Positions 10,056-21,300 of a DNA stretch of 64,000 nt are shown here, in pieces. The position numbers and the translations under genes were made by a program. This DNA comes from Agrobacterium vitis. Its GTDB lineage: Bacteria; Pseudomonadota; Alphaproteobacteria; Rhizobiales; Rhizobiaceae. Numbering within the stretch: position 1 is the first letter of the stretch; each line of letters begins with the position of its first letter. The stretch covers positions 1,612,001 through 1,676,000 of the forward strand of contig NZ_CP146242.1 of the NCBI RefSeq assembly GCF_037039395.1. Reading direction: 5' to 3'. The notes below the pieces were generated by a model. It ran no database searches. It was not told the origin of the DNA and worked only from the letters and a program-made list of their open reading frames with translations.

Positions 10056-11671
10056 CACGAGCCCTGCTCAGCCTCTTGCGCCTCATCCTCGACGACTTCT
10101 GCCTCAGCCTCGGCGGCAATATCCGCTTCGGTGATCCAGCCAGCCGCCAGACGAGCCTGAACGATCATTTGTTCCGCCTCGGTGCGCGAAATGTCGATTT
10201 TCGAGAACAGACCCTCGAATTTCTTGGTCTCGCCATCCTTACGCTCACTCCAGCCGATCAGGTCGTCGGCAGCACAGCCGGCGAAATCCTCGACCGTCTT
10301 GATGCCGTCTCCCCCGAGCGCAACCAACATTTGCGTTGTCATGCCATCGATGCCGCGCAGCTCGTCGGACACGCCAAGCGCCTTGCGCTTGGCATCCAGT
10401 TCGGCTTCCAGCTTTTCGAGATATTCGCGGGCGCGGGTCTGGATTTCTTCTGCGGTATCGCCGTCGAAACCATCGATGGAAGCGATTTCCTCCAGATCGA
10501 CATAGGCCAGCTCTTCAACCTGGGCAAAGCCTTCCGACGCCAGAACCTGACCGACCATTTCATCGACGTCGAGCGCATCCATGAACAGGTTGGTGCGTTC
10601 GTTGAATTCCTTCTGACGGCGCTCGGACTCTTCCGCTTCCGTCATGATGTCGATATCCCAGCCGGTCAGCTGCGATGCCAGGCGGACATTCTGGCCGCGA
10701 CGGCCGATGGCCAGTGACAGCTGCTCATCGGGAACCACGACTTCGATGCGCTCGGCATCTTCGTCCAGAACCACCTTGGCGACTTCTGCCGGTTGCAGCG
10801 CGTTGACGATAAAGGATGCCGGATCGGCAGACCACGGAATGATGTCGATCTTTTCGCCCTGCAATTCACCGACCACGGCCTGAACACGCGAACCGCGCAT
10901 ACCGACGCAGGCACCGACCGGATCGATCGAGCTGTCGTTGGAAATCACCGCGATCTTGGCGCGTGAACCCGGATCACGAGCCACCGACTTGATCTGGATG
11001 ACACCGTCGTAGATCTCAGGCACTTCCATGGTGAACAGCTTCACCATGAATTGCGGATGGGTGCGCGACAGGAAAATCTGCGGGCCACGCTGTTCGCGGC
11101 GCACGTCATAGACATAGGCGCGAACGCGGTCACCGTAACGCATCGTTTCGCGCGGGATCATTTCATCGCGGCGGATAATGCCTTCACCACGACCGAGGTC
11201 GACGATGACATTGCCATATTCGACGCGCTTGACCGTACCGTTGATGATTTCGCCGACGCGATCCTTGAACTCGTCGAACTGCCGATCGCGCTCGGCTTCG
11301 CGCACTTTCTGCACGATGACCTGCTTGGCGGACTGGGCGGCGATCCGTCCGAAATCCATCGGCGGCAGCGGATCGGCAATGTAATCGCCCAGCTTGGCGT
11401 CGACATTGCGGTCGCGCGCCAGTTCGAGTGCGATCTGAGTGCCGTAATCCTCGACCTTTTCGACCACTTCGAGCAGGCGCTGCAGACGGATCTCGCCGGT
11501 CTTGGAGTTGATGTCGGCGCGAATATTGGTCTCGGAACCGTAACGCGAACGCGCGGCCTTCTGGATGGCGTCAGCCATCGCAGCAAGCACGATTTCGCGG
11601 TCGATGACTTTTTCGCGTGCGACCGCATCCGCGATCTGCAACAGCTCGAGCCGATTAGCACTGACTGCCAT
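10055..11671 (-). CDS. nusA: Transcription termination/antitermination factor NusA
   Basis: 538 aa. RNA polymerase-binding factor for pausing, termination and antitermination. Domains in order: N-terminal RNAP-binding domain ([16 protein letters not shown] at residue 6 onward), S1 domain ([18 protein letters not shown] type, about 130-200), KH1 and KH2 ([34 protein letters not shown]), then two C-terminal helix-hairpin-helix-like acidic repeats (from about 350) and an acidic tail. The ATG is preceded by GGAG. It follows rimP by 58 bases and overlaps ylxR by one base. Confidence 0.97.
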   Translation of the reverse strand: MAVSANRLELLQIADAVAREKVIDREIVLAAMADAIQKAARSRYGSETNIRADINSKTGEIRLQRLLEVVEKVEDYGTQIALELARDRNVDAKLGDYIADPLPPMDFGRIAAQSAKQVIVQKVREAERDRQFDEFKDRVGEIINGTVKRVEYGNVIVDLGRGEGIIRRDEMIPRETMRYGDRVRAYVYDVRREQRGPQIFLSRTHPQFMVKLFTMEVPEIYDGVIQIKSVARDPGSRAKIAVISNDSSIDPVGACVGMRGSRVQAVVGELQGEKIDIIPWSADPASFIVNALQPAEVAKVVLDEDAERIEVVVPDEQLSLAIGRRGQNVRLASQLTGWDIDIMTEAEESERRQKEFNERTNLFMDALDVDEMVGQVLASEGFAQVEELAYVDLEEIASIDGFDGDTAEEIQTRAREYLEKLEAELDAKRKALGVSDELRGIDGMTTQMLVALGGDGIKTVEDFAGCAADDLIGWSERKDGETKKFEGLFSKIDISRTEAEQMIVQARLAAGWITEADIAAEAEAEVVEDEAQEAEQGS

Positions 11672-11729
11672 TGTTTAAAGTCTCCGTCTTCCTGCCTGGG
11701 GCATGTTCGCCTGCCAGGCGCGTTATCGG

Positions 11730-12344
11730 TTATTGGTCTTCGCCGGTTTCGTCGTTCTGGTTCGCAGCTTCAGCCGCGGCCTTTGCCTGTTTGTCGGCCC
11801 GCAGCGCATCGCGCACCAGATCATCCGTCAGGATCAGCTTGGCCTCGGCCAATGCCGTGAACGGGATGGTGAGCCGTGGCTCTTCCCCATCGGCGACCTG
11901 ATCGCGCTCCAGAACGAAACCGTCCGGGGTGACATCCGCAATCTTGCCGCGAAACCGCTTGCGGTTATCGATTAGAATGGACGTTTCGCATTTCAGCAGA
12001 TTGCCCTGCCAGCGCGTGAAATCGGATGCGCGCACCATCGGACGGTCGATACCGGGCGACGAGACTTCCAGATGATACTCCTTATCGACCGGATCTTCCA
12101 CATCCAGAACCGGAGAAATCGCCATCGACAGTTCTTCGCAATCCTCGACAGTCATGGTGCCGTCCTTGCGCTCGGCCATGATTTGCAGGGTCATGCCGTT
12201 CTGGTTGAGGATCCGCACACGAACGAGCTTGAAACCAAGCTCAACAATGACGGGCTCGATGATATCGGCGATGCGCCGGTCCAGGCCGGTTTCGGTAATC
12301 AGACGTGGCTCGGGCGCCTCATCGGCTGGCACGTGTTCGGACAA
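11730..12344 (-). CDS. rimP: Ribosome maturation factor RimP
   Basis: 204 aa with a TTG start supported by a strong GAGGAGG six bases upstream. RimP binds early 30S particles during assembly. The N-terminal domain shows [28 protein letters not shown], and the signature [19 protein letters not shown] lies about residues 85-103. The SH3-like C-terminal domain continues into an Ala-rich, acidic tail typical of alphaproteobacteria. It is the first gene of the rimP-nusA-ylxR-infB transcript; a terminator-like hairpin sits in its leader. Confidence 0.95.
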   Translation of the reverse strand: MSEHVPADEAPEPRLITETGLDRRIADIIEPVIVELGFKLVRVRILNQNGMTLQIMAERKDGTMTVEDCEELSMAISPVLDVEDPVDKEYHLEVSSPGIDRPMVRASDFTRWQGNLLKCETSILIDNRKRFRGKIADVTPDGFVLERDQVADGEEPRLTIPFTALAEAKLILTDDLVRDALRADKQAKAAAEAANQNDETGEDQ

Positions 12345-12646
12345 ACCTGTCCTCCTCGGTATGGAGCTTCATGGTCCATCGCCAACAAAAAAGAGCGGGT
12401 CCTTGCGGGCCCACTCTTCATCTGGCGATCAAGAATTTGAACGCCGTATACGCCCTTGGCGGCAAGAATGCAAGCATTTCAGAAAAGACGATCCAATCGC
12501 CCTCAAACGCAGACGTGAGTTCATTTTGCCCAAATAAGGACTGTTTTCTTGGTTTCAAGGGATTAGGTTGTGCAACAGGCGAGTCGCCTCTCGGTCGGCT
12601 GCCCTTCATCGCCCATCCCAGCCTGCAACCGATCGAGCGGAAAACC
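12345..12646. other. Divergent rimP / MFS intergenic region
   Basis: This 302-base stretch contains the rimP ribosome binding site (12351-12357), the leader hairpin (12387-12418) and the upstream region of the MFS gene. I looked for the initiator-tRNA gene that precedes rimP in enterobacteria and found no cloverleaf. The open frame continuing upstream of the MFS start has no recognisable protein character. Confidence 0.5.
12387..12418 (-). terminator. Terminator-like hairpin in rimP leader (possible attenuator)
   Basis: Minus strand: gagtgggccc-gcaa-ggacccgctc, ten pairs with one mismatch and one G-T pair, followed by six T. It ends about 40 bases upstream of the rimP TTG. No gene on the same strand lies in the 300 bases before it, so it would terminate the rimP-nusA transcript itself unless read through. 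Confidence 0.7.
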
Positions 12647-14275
12647 GTGCCGGACAGAAAATCATCATTGGCGCCTTTCAAGAACCAGATCTTTCTGACG
12701 ATCTGGTTGGCGAGCATCACCTCCAACTTCGGCGGCCTGATCCAGGATGTCGGCGCCGCCTGGATGATGACATCGATCTCCTCTTCGGAAAGCATGGTGG
12801 CGCTTGTCCAGGCCTCCAATACCGCGCCGATCATGCTGTTTTCGCTGGTGGCCGGGGCGCTGGCCGATGGGTTCGACCGCCGCCGGGTTATGCTGTTTGC
12901 GCAAGTCTTTCTGCTGACTGTCTCAGCACTCCTGTCGCTCTTCACGTGGTTTGGCCTGCTGACGCCGTGGTCGCTTCTGGCCTTCACCTTTCTGATCGGC
13001 TGCGGAACGGCCTTGAACAGCCCGGCCTGGCAAGCCTCGGTCGGCGATATCGTCGGGCGCGAAGACCTGCCCTCCGCCGTCTCGCTCAACAGCATGGGCT
13101 TCAACATTACCCGCAGCGTCGGTCCCGCCATTGGCGGCCTGATCGTCGCCCTGGCAGGCGCGGCGACAGCCTTTGCCATCAATGCCGTCAGTTACCTGGC
13201 GATGATCTATGCGTTGTTTCGCTGGAAGCCGGTCTATCCGAAAAACACCCTGCCCCGCGAAAATCTCGGCCACGCCATCGCCGCTGGCCTGCGCTACATG
13301 GCCATGTCGCCCAACCTGATGAAAGTGCTGTTTCGCGGGTTTTTCTTCGGTTTTTGCGCAACCGCGATCCTGTCCCTGCTGCCGCTGGTGGTGAAGGATA
13401 ATCTCGGCGGAGGCCCGCTGGCCTATGGCGGCTTGCTGGGCGCTTTCGGGATCGGTGCCATTGCCGGTGCGATCTCCAATGCCCGTATTCGTGAAAAGCT
13501 GAGCAGCGAACAGATCGTCAGCTGTTCCTTCGCCGGCTTCGCGCTGGCCTCCGTTCTGACTGGCATTAGCCATCATTTCTGGCTGACGGCCCCTGCCCTG
13601 GTTCTGGCCGGAGCCTGCTGGGTGCTGTCGCTGTCGCTGTTCAATACGGTGGTGCAGCTTTCGACCCCGCGCTGGGTGGTGGGCCGGGCGCTGTCGCTCT
13701 ACCAGACCGCCACCTTTGGTGGCATGGCGGGCGGAGCCTGGATCTGGGGCTTGCTGGCCGAATCCGGCAGCGCAGGTCATGCCCTGGTGATGGCGGCGGG
13801 GCTGATGGCTCTCGGTGTCGGCATTGGTCTCGCCTTGCCGATGCCCGCCTTTGCGACGCTTGATCTCAACCCGCTCAACCGTTTCAACGAACCGCCCCTG
13901 CGGCTGGATATCCGCCCGCGCAGCGGCCCGATTGTCATCCAGATCGATTTCGAGATCGACGACAAGGACGTGCCGGAATTTTTAGAGGTCATGGTTGAGC
14001 GCAGGCGCATCCGTCTGCGAGATGGCGCACAGAACTGGGCGCTGATGCGCGACCTGGAAAACCCTGACATTTGGACGGAAACCTATCACACCCCGACCTG
14101 GGTCGATTACGTCCGCCACAACCACCGCCGCACCAAGGCCGACGCCGAAATCACCGACCGGCTGGGAGACCTGCACAAAGGCTCAAAACCACCGCACGTC
14201 CACCGGATGATCGAACGCCAGACCATACCGCCTGCCGACGACATATTCCACAAACCGCATATCGATCATCATTGA
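12647..14275 (+). CDS. MFS_3 family exporter with C-terminal cytosolic domain
   Basis: 542 aa from a GTG at 12647. The first 400 residues are a 12-segment major facilitator of the MFS_3 type (EntS-like): FLTIWLASITSNFGGLIQDVGAAW at the start, the A-motif-like GALADGFDRRRVM after TM2, and NSPAWQASVGDIVGREDLPSAVSLNSMGFNITRSVGPAIGG in TM4-5. The last 130 residues form a soluble domain of the antibiotic-biosynthesis-monooxygenase-like ferredoxin fold (IDDKDVPEFLEVMVERRRIRLRDGAQNW), a fusion common in this subfamily. The substrate cannot be told from sequence; relatives export siderophores or drugs. A longer frame begins at 12305, but its first 114 residues look random. It is divergent from rimP. 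Confidence 0.8.
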   Translation: MPDRKSSLAPFKNQIFLTIWLASITSNFGGLIQDVGAAWMMTSISSSESMVALVQASNTAPIMLFSLVAGALADGFDRRRVMLFAQVFLLTVSALLSLFTWFGLLTPWSLLAFTFLIGCGTALNSPAWQASVGDIVGREDLPSAVSLNSMGFNITRSVGPAIGGLIVALAGAATAFAINAVSYLAMIYALFRWKPVYPKNTLPRENLGHAIAAGLRYMAMSPNLMKVLFRGFFFGFCATAILSLLPLVVKDNLGGGPLAYGGLLGAFGIGAIAGAISNARIREKLSSEQIVSCSFAGFALASVLTGISHHFWLTAPALVLAGACWVLSLSLFNTVVQLSTPRWVVGRALSLYQTATFGGMAGGAWIWGLLAESGSAGHALVMAAGLMALGVGIGLALPMPAFATLDLNPLNRFNEPPLRLDIRPRSGPIVIQIDFEIDDKDVPEFLEVMVERRRIRLRDGAQNWALMRDLENPDIWTETYHTPTWVDYVRHNHRRTKADAEITDRLGDLHKGSKPPHVHRMIERQTIPPADDIFHKPHIDHH

Positions 14276-14358
14276 ATTATTTTTGGTATGTAATTTTCAC
14301 ACTACACAACCAAATTTAAACGTGCAAACTATTCCTGTTTCAATCAGGGGCGGTTTAA
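14276..14358 (+). promoter_or_regulatory. AT-rich leader of RTX gene 1
   Basis: Short AT-rich region that ends in caatcagggg about ten bases before the ATG. The same ribosome-binding block, caatcagggg, precedes the other two RTX genes of this window. No clear -35/-10 pair is assigned. Confidence 0.45.
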
Positions 14359-16860
14359 ATGGTATATATTTTGGGTGGAAGTGGCAAGGATACGCTCACA
14401 GGTACGTCTGACTTTGACAATCTCAGTGGGGGGGAAGGCGATGACACCATCAATGGTGGCGCAGGCAACGATTACCTCTCAGGGGATGGGGGAAATGATG
14501 CAATTTCGGGAGAAGACGGCTCCGATTCCATTCGAGGAGGCTCAGGCAACGACAGCCTTTCCGGCGGCGATGGAGTTGATACTCTTTATGGCGAAGCCGG
14601 CGATGACAGCCTTTCCGGCGATGCCGGTAACGATGTTCTGAATGGCGGAGCCGGGGCCGATATTCTGAACGGCGGCGATGGCACGGATACTGTCAATTAT
14701 ACGTCAAGCGGTGCGATCAATATAAATCTCGCGACGGGACTGGCGAGTGGAGGCGATGCGCAAGGCGATACCTTTGTCAGCATTGAGGTCATCAGTGCAT
14801 CGAGCCAAGACGATGTTCTTGTCGGCGACGATGACGACAATGTCTTCAAGGGCGGCTATGGCAGTGATACCATTAGTGGTGGCGACGGCGATGACACGTT
14901 AGCAGGCGGCTGGGATGCGGATGTGATCAATGGCGGGAACGGCTCCGACACCGCAAGTTTCATCGACAACATGGCTGTGGTCGTCAATCTCAAAACCGGC
15001 GAGATGAGCGGCGATGCCCAAGGTGATGTCCTGATCGACATCGAAAACCTCATGGGCTCCTACTATGACGACACGCTTACCGGTGACGACGGCGATAACG
15101 TTATCGATGGATATTACGGTTGGGACCTTTTGGATGGCGGCTTGGGTGCCGACACACTCAAGGGCGGGGCGGATGGTGGAGCGGCAGTCTACACCTACTC
15201 GAACGAAGCTGTGCAGATCAACATCGACACCGGTATTAACACCGGCGGTTATGCCGAAGGTGATGTTTTTGAGAAAATACTTCAGGTCCATGGATCTGCT
15301 TTCAATGACACATTCACCGCCTCGAAAGATGCCCGTTTTGCAGGCGGCCTGGGTGATGATCACTACATTGTCAACAGCTCCTCCGTTTATCTGATCGAAC
15401 AGGAGGGCGAAGGTATCGACACCGTGACGACCGGGTTAAACCGTTATTCTCTGACCACGAATTTTGAAAACCTCACTTACACCGGTACGGCCAATTTCAC
15501 TGGATATGGAACGGTGGCCGATAACGTGATGATCAGCGGGGCCGGCGCGGATTACCTGCATGGAAACAACGGTAATGATACGCTGATCGGTGGGGCCGGC
15601 GCAGACAAGTTAAGCGGTGGCGGTGACAATGATACATCCAGCTATCGTGACTCGACGTCAGCGGTTACTGTCAATCTGACTACGGAGCTTGCGCAAGGTG
15701 GATTTGCACAAGGAGATACGTTTATCTCTATAGAAAGCCTGGAAGGTTCTGCATACAACGATACACTGACCGGCGACAGAGAAGACAATACACTGCGCGG
15801 CGGCGATGGCGGCGATGTATTGGACGGCGCGGCGGGCAGCGATACGACGAGTTACCTGGATTCGACCAGTGCGGTCACAGTTAATCTCCAAAGCCGCACG
15901 CTATCTGGTGGATATGCGAATGGAGATACCATCATCTCTATCGAAAATCTGGAAGGCTCAGCCTATGCTGACAGTCTGACTGGAGACGATGAAGCTAACG
16001 TTCTAACCGGCGGAACGGGTGCAGACCTTCTGGATGGCGGAGCCGGTTCAGATACGGCAAACTACAGCGACTCCACCGCAGGTGTAATCATCAATCTCGT
16101 AACTGGCCAAACAGCCGGTGGCTCGGCAGAAGGCGACGTACTCGTCTCAATAGAAAATGTCACAGGCTCCAGCGAAGCGGATTACCTGACGGGCAACGAT
16201 GGCAGCAATGTGCTTTCTGGTGGAGAAGGCGATGACCATCTGATCGGCGGCAGCGGCGACGATCTGCTGAAAGCAGGCAGCGGCGCGGACATTCTGGATG
16301 GCGGCGACGGTAGCGATACTGCAAGTTACGCTGACTCTTCCGTTGGTATCAGCGCAAGTCTCTCTGGAGACGCTGGCGTCGGAGGTTCGGCAGAAGGTGA
16401 TGTGCTGATCTCCATAGAAACGCTGGAGGGTTCCGTTTACGCCGACACTCTTTCGGGAAGCGGATATGCGGACGTTCTTAGGGGTGGCAAGGACGCTGAT
16501 ACGCTCTTTGGTCTTGAAGGTAACGATTCGCTTCATGGGGATGGCGGCAATGACGTCCTTTATGCGGACGCTGGCGATGACACTCTTGCCGGTGGCGAAG
16601 GCGACGATGCCCTCTACGGTGGTGACGGCAGCGACGTGTTCGTGTTCAGCTCAAACTATGACAATGATGTGATTTTCGACTTCGACTCGTCGGCAGATTC
16701 GATCGACCTGACCAGCATGGGCTTTGCCACCGTCAGTGACGCCGCCGCCTATGCAACCGAGATCGAAGACGGCGTGCTGTTCACCTTCAGTCACGTGGAT
16801 ACGCTGACAGTGTATGGCTTGAACTATGCAAGCCTGACATCCAGCGACACATTGATGTAA
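14359..16860 (+). CDS. RTX calcium-binding repeat protein 1 (833 aa)
   Basis: Almost the whole protein is hemolysin-type calcium-binding nonapeptide repeats (GGxGxDxLx), starting at residue 5. They alternate with spacer blocks of the type SDTxxYxxSxxxVxINLxTGxxxGGxAxGDxxxSIExxxGS. No enzymatic or pore-forming domain and no N-terminal signal peptide is visible. The last 80 residues (SDVFVFSSNYDNDVIFDFDS through LTSSDTLM) lack repeats and are shared with the other two RTX proteins; they are the likely type I secretion signal. By family knowledge such proteins leave the cell through an ABC/MFP/TolC channel and fold on binding Ca2+ outside. No such transporter is in the window. It converges on a GT61 gene. 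Confidence 0.85.
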   Translation: MVYILGGSGKDTLTGTSDFDNLSGGEGDDTINGGAGNDYLSGDGGNDAISGEDGSDSIRGGSGNDSLSGGDGVDTLYGEAGDDSLSGDAGNDVLNGGAGADILNGGDGTDTVNYTSSGAININLATGLASGGDAQGDTFVSIEVISASSQDDVLVGDDDDNVFKGGYGSDTISGGDGDDTLAGGWDADVINGGNGSDTASFIDNMAVVVNLKTGEMSGDAQGDVLIDIENLMGSYYDDTLTGDDGDNVIDGYYGWDLLDGGLGADTLKGGADGGAAVYTYSNEAVQINIDTGINTGGYAEGDVFEKILQVHGSAFNDTFTASKDARFAGGLGDDHYIVNSSSVYLIEQEGEGIDTVTTGLNRYSLTTNFENLTYTGTANFTGYGTVADNVMISGAGADYLHGNNGNDTLIGGAGADKLSGGGDNDTSSYRDSTSAVTVNLTTELAQGGFAQGDTFISIESLEGSAYNDTLTGDREDNTLRGGDGGDVLDGAAGSDTTSYLDSTSAVTVNLQSRTLSGGYANGDTIISIENLEGSAYADSLTGDDEANVLTGGTGADLLDGGAGSDTANYSDSTAGVIINLVTGQTAGGSAEGDVLVSIENVTGSSEADYLTGNDGSNVLSGGEGDDHLIGGSGDDLLKAGSGADILDGGDGSDTASYADSSVGISASLSGDAGVGGSAEGDVLISIETLEGSVYADTLSGSGYADVLRGGKDADTLFGLEGNDSLHGDGGNDVLYADAGDDTLAGGEGDDALYGGDGSDVFVFSSNYDNDVIFDFDSSADSIDLTSMGFATVSDAAAYATEIEDGVLFTFSHVDTLTVYGLNYASLTSSDTLM

Positions 16861-16873
16861 AAATCGACTTGTT

Positions 16874-16895
16874 GCCGGGGTGCTTTCGCCCCGGC
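16874..16895. terminator. Hairpin between RTX1 and GT61
   Basis: gccgggg-tgctttcg-ccccggc, starting 14 bases after the RTX1 stop; no strong T-tract. A matching hairpin with the same loop follows RTX gene 2. Confidence 0.55.
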
Positions 16896-16932
16896 CACAT
16901 ACTCCTTCGTCAATTTTGATTTCATCGGCCGG

Positions 16933-17979
16933 TCATGCGGCCAAGACTTTTTCCAACAGGGCAAGATCGACGATCTGCCACATATCGTTTCTGACCTTGA
17001 CCTCTTTCGCTGTCCCGTCAGCGTTCTGGCCGGGCCTATCGGGATTGATGATTGCCGTGTAATCCAGTCGTTTTTCCTGACAAATTCGGGCATAGCAGGC
17101 ATTGATGCAGTGGACCTGCAACAGTTCGATAACGCTGGTTTTGGCGCCCGGCTGGCAATAAACCAGATTTGCCAAGCCTGCACCATGCGGGGCGACAATC
17201 ACCTCGGCATCGCGGAAAGCCACGACCTGTTCCTTTACGGAAAGCTCACCAGGTGTGATGATTTCAAACCCACGGCTTTCGAGCAACGCACATACAGCCC
17301 TTTCATTGACAACCCGGCGCACATCTCCAGCATCCAGGCGCGAAACATAGATCTTGCGGCTGAACCGGCGCTCAATCTTGACACGCTGCGCAAGGGCCTC
17401 GAATTCAGCCATCACGGCTGGATGTGGCGCGTGAGCAAAACCGCCGCCTATCAGATTACTCGTGATGCAGTCATCGACATGCAAAACATGGTGATGGTCC
17501 ATTTCGAGCAATTGCCCATTGAATCCGGTGAGAGAAAGAGCTTCATTCCTCCAACCATTCAGACGCGGCATTGCCAATAGAATATTACCATCATCACGGT
17601 GTTTTTTATAAATCAATAGACAGCCGATGGCCTGTAACGTCCAATGATAATAGTTTTTGTACCAACCATTACCAATGATAAGCGGAGATATCTCCTCTAT
17701 CTGAGATATTTTCGCATTTTTAGGAACCAATTCATCGACTATATCTGGATATACGCCATAGAGCGTGTGCTTGATATCCCCGAAATTTTTCGATTTTATC
17801 GCACCGCACCAGCCCAGAACGAAGGACTCGCCAAGCCTGAGAAAGGTGATTTCCGGGCTAACGTAACCAAGCGGAATGGCCTGTCGAAATGCCTCCAGCT
17901 CGTCGTCACCCTCAGCATCGGCGGCAACATAAATTTCAGGTGTCCAGGAGCGCACTTCAACAGCTGCGATGTTCAGCAT
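16933..17979 (-). CDS. Glycosyltransferase family 61 protein
   Basis: 348 aa. The family 61 (DUF563) pattern is clear: GNGWYKNYYHWTLQAIGCLLIY about residues 103-124, KIYVSRLDAGDVRRVVNE about 208, and the nucleotide-sugar site APHGAGLANLVYCQPG about residue 262, followed by an acidic residue in SVIELLQ. There is no signal peptide or membrane segment, so it is a cytosolic glycosyltransferase; donor and acceptor are unknown. It faces RTX gene 1 tail to tail. Its 3' quarter is also present in decayed form after RTX gene 2. Whether it modifies the neighbouring RTX proteins is open. Confidence 0.8.
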   Translation of the reverse strand: MLNIAAVEVRSWTPEIYVAADAEGDDELEAFRQAIPLGYVSPEITFLRLGESFVLGWCGAIKSKNFGDIKHTLYGVYPDIVDELVPKNAKISQIEEISPLIIGNGWYKNYYHWTLQAIGCLLIYKKHRDDGNILLAMPRLNGWRNEALSLTGFNGQLLEMDHHHVLHVDDCITSNLIGGGFAHAPHPAVMAEFEALAQRVKIERRFSRKIYVSRLDAGDVRRVVNERAVCALLESRGFEIITPGELSVKEQVVAFRDAEVIVAPHGAGLANLVYCQPGAKTSVIELLQVHCINACYARICQEKRLDYTAIINPDRPGQNADGTAKEVKVRNDMWQIVDLALLEKVLAA

Positions 17980-18306
17980 TGTTTTTACATCTCTTTACTC
18001 AAAAAATGTCGGAAAGCTCCAATGGGAGACAACCGAGCATAGTCCACAACCCCTATAGCTAGAAAGTGATAACGCTTTAGGATGACCAAACAAAGAGGCA
18101 CATGAACAGGTTTTATCGTAGCAAATGCCAAACCGATTGACGCTCAAGGCTGCGTTTCTTGAACGCACTACGGCGCTTATGGTAACTCAAGCCCTCAACT
18201 TTCAACTTATAATTTTATATTTCTAAATTAGTACAAAAAATTCCCTCTATGCGATTATATTTGGATATGCGAACTATAGAATCGGACGCAATCAGGGGTA
18301 TATTGC
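17980..18306. other. Divergent GT61 / RTX2 intergenic region
   Basis: 327 AT-rich bases with no supported gene. The last 84 bases (from ctaaattag at 18223) recur before RTX gene 3, so they probably hold the shared promoter and leader. The rest shows nothing recognisable. Confidence 0.5.
18223..18306 (+). promoter_or_regulatory. RTX2 leader, conserved with RTX3 leader
   Basis: The blocks ctaaattag, aattccctctatgcgattat and gcaatcaggggtatat occur here and at 23640-23723. The ctctatgcg block ends at the same distance from the ATG in both. The conservation of non-coding sequence and its spacing points to a common promoter/5' UTR. Confidence 0.6.
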
Positions 18307-21300
18307 ATGGCGACTTTAACGGGCGATTCTGGAAATAATGTTTTAAACGGAACAACGGCAGCTGATACGATTTCAGGCCTGGCTGGTGATGATACATTAA
18401 ACGGCGGCGATGGTAACGATACGCTAAAAGGTGGAGCAGGTGCTGACGCTTTAAAGGGCGGGGCGGGCTCCGACACGGCCAGTTATGCTGGAAGTGTGGC
18501 GGTCAACGTCAACCTCAAGACCGGCATCACATCTGGTGGAGACGCTGCTGGCGACACGTTCGACAGTATCGAAAATCTGACAGGGTCGAACAACGCCGAC
18601 ACGCTGACCGGCGATGATGGTGACAACGTTATATCCGGAGGCAGCCACAATGACACCCTGGACGGTGGCAAAGGAGCCGATACGCTGGACGGCGGCACCG
18701 GCACTGACACGGTAACCTACGCCAAGTCAGATGCAGCTGTACATGTGATCTTCGATGAACGTGGTTATAACTATGGCTATGGATTGGGTGGCGATGCTCA
18801 GGGTGATAATTATATCTGGGTCGACAAGGTCATTGGATCAGACTTCGATGATACATTTACCGGGATAAAGTCTACCGTTACCTTTTCAGGTGGCAAGGGT
18901 AACGACACCTACGAAATTAGCAACGCAAGTTTCACTGTGATCGAAGCCAACGGCGAAGGCAACAATGACACAGTCCTTACGTCAATCAATTATACGCAGC
19001 CGGACTATGTCGAAACGCTGGAATACAATGGAACCGGTGACTTTACCGGCACTGGAAACGATCAGAACAATACAATCGTTGGCGGCTCAGGCAACGACAC
19101 GCTGATCGGCAATGGTGGAGCCGATAAGCTAAAAGGCGGATCGGGCTCCGACACAGCCAGCTATGAGAAAAGCGCAGCGGTCAATATCAACCTCAAGACC
19201 GGCGAGAAATCAGGTGGAGATGCCGCTGGCGATGAATTCACCAGCATCGAAAACCTCACAGGATCAGTTAATAAAGACACGCTGACTGGTGACGACGGTA
19301 ACAATGTCATCGATGGCGGCGGTTCCGACGATGTTCTTGAAGGTGGCAAAGGTGCTGATACCCTGATAGGTGGTGCCAACACAGATACGGCCAGCTATGC
19401 TGGCTCCGACGCAGCAGTACAAATCAATCTCGTCACGGGCATTCACACCGGCGGCGATGCCGAAGGCGACACATTAACCACAATCGAAAAAATCGCCGGC
19501 TCAGACTTCAAGGACACATTCACCGCATCAAGCTCCATCACCTTCGCAGGTGGAGAAGGGGATGACACCTATTACGTTGGCAGCACCAGCGTCACCGTCT
19601 CCGAGGCAGCAGATGAGGGCAGCGATACTGTCCGTACATCAATTGATTACACCCTAACGAAAAATGTCGAGAATCTCGTATATACCGGCTCCAATAACTT
19701 CACCGGCACAGGTAACGATCTGGACAACACCATCAGCGGCGACACGGGTAACGACACGCTGATCGGCGATGGTGGAGCCGATAAGCTAGAAGGCGGGTTA
19801 GGCTCCGACACGGCCAGCTATTACGGAAGCAACGGCGTTACGGTCAGCCTGGCCAGCAGCATCGGCGCAACTGGCGATGCAATTGGCGATACGTTTGACA
19901 GTATCGAGAACCTGACAGGGTCGGGCACCGCCGATACCCTTACGGGCGACGACGGTGACAATGTCATATCCGGTGCCAACGGCAATGACACGCTGGACGG
20001 AGGCAAAGGGGCCGACACGCTGGACGGCGGCGCTGGCGGCGGTGATACCGTAACCTACGCCAAATCAGATACCGCTGTTCATGTGATCTTCGATGAACGT
20101 GATAATGGCAATGGCTATGGATTGGGTGGCGATGCTCAGGGTGATGATTATCTCGCGATCGAAAAGGTCATTGGATCAGACCTCAATGATACTTTTACTG
20201 GGATAAAATCAAAAGTTACATTTGCAGGTGGCGATGGTGACGACACCTACGAAATTAGCAATACAAGTTTCACTGTGATCGAAGCCAACGGCGAAGGCAA
20301 CAATGACACAGTCCTTACGTCAATCAATTATACGCAGCCGGACTATGTCGAAACGCTGAAATATACTGGAACCGGTGACTTTACCGGCACTGGAAACGAT
20401 CAGAACAATACCATCGTTGGCGGCGCGGGTAACGACACGCTGATCGGCAATGGTGGAGCCGATAAGCTAGAAGGCGGATCGGGCTCCGACACAGCGAAGT
20501 ATGAGGGAAGCGCGGCGGTCAATATCAACCTCAAGACCAATTTAGCGACTGGCGGCGAAGCGGCTGGCGATACATTCTTCAGTGTCGAGAACCTGACGGG
20601 TTCCAGCTACGCCGACACGCTGACGGGTGATGACAACAACAACGTTTTCAACGGTGGCGCTGGCAAAGACACGCTAGCAGGCGGCAAAGGCGCCGATACC
20701 CTGATAGGTGGTTATGGCGATGACATCTTGGTAGGTGGCGAGGGAGCCGACACGCTGACCGGTGGCGGTGACACTGACACGGCAAGCTACGCCAGTTCGT
20801 TAGCCGCTATCCAAATCAATCTCGTCACCGGCGCGAATACGGGCGGTGATGCAGCAGGTGATACGCTGACCGGCATCGACACGATTATCGGCTCAGACTT
20901 CAACGACACATTCACCGCATCAAGCTCCATCACCTTCGCAGGTGGAGAAGGGGATGACGCTTATGTCGTCGGCAGCACCAGCGTCACCGTCTCCGAGGCA
21001 GCAGATGAGGGCAGCGATACTGTCCGGACATCAATTGATTACACCCTAACGAACAATGTCGAGAATCTCGTATATACCGGCTCCAATAACTTCACCGGTA
21101 CGGGTAACGCCCTGAACAACACGATCATCGGCGGGTCGGGCAATGACACGCTGATCGGGAAGGCAGGCGCCGATGCCTTGATTGGCGGGTCGGGCTCCGA
21201 TACCGCAAGCTATGCTGGAAGCGCAGCAGTCAATGTCAACCTCAAGACCAATCTTGCGACCGGCGGCGAAGCTGAGAAAGACACATTCTCCAGCATCGAG

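Noticed and set aside
12345..12646. Initiator tRNA gene upstream of rimP
   Set aside because: Looked for because of the enterobacterial metY-rimP order; no acceptor stem or cloverleaf is present on either strand.
12305..12646. 114-residue N-terminal extension of the MFS_3 exporter
   Set aside because: Overlaps the rimP leader and rimP start, has no hydrophobic or family pattern, and the membrane domain begins directly after the GTG at 12647.
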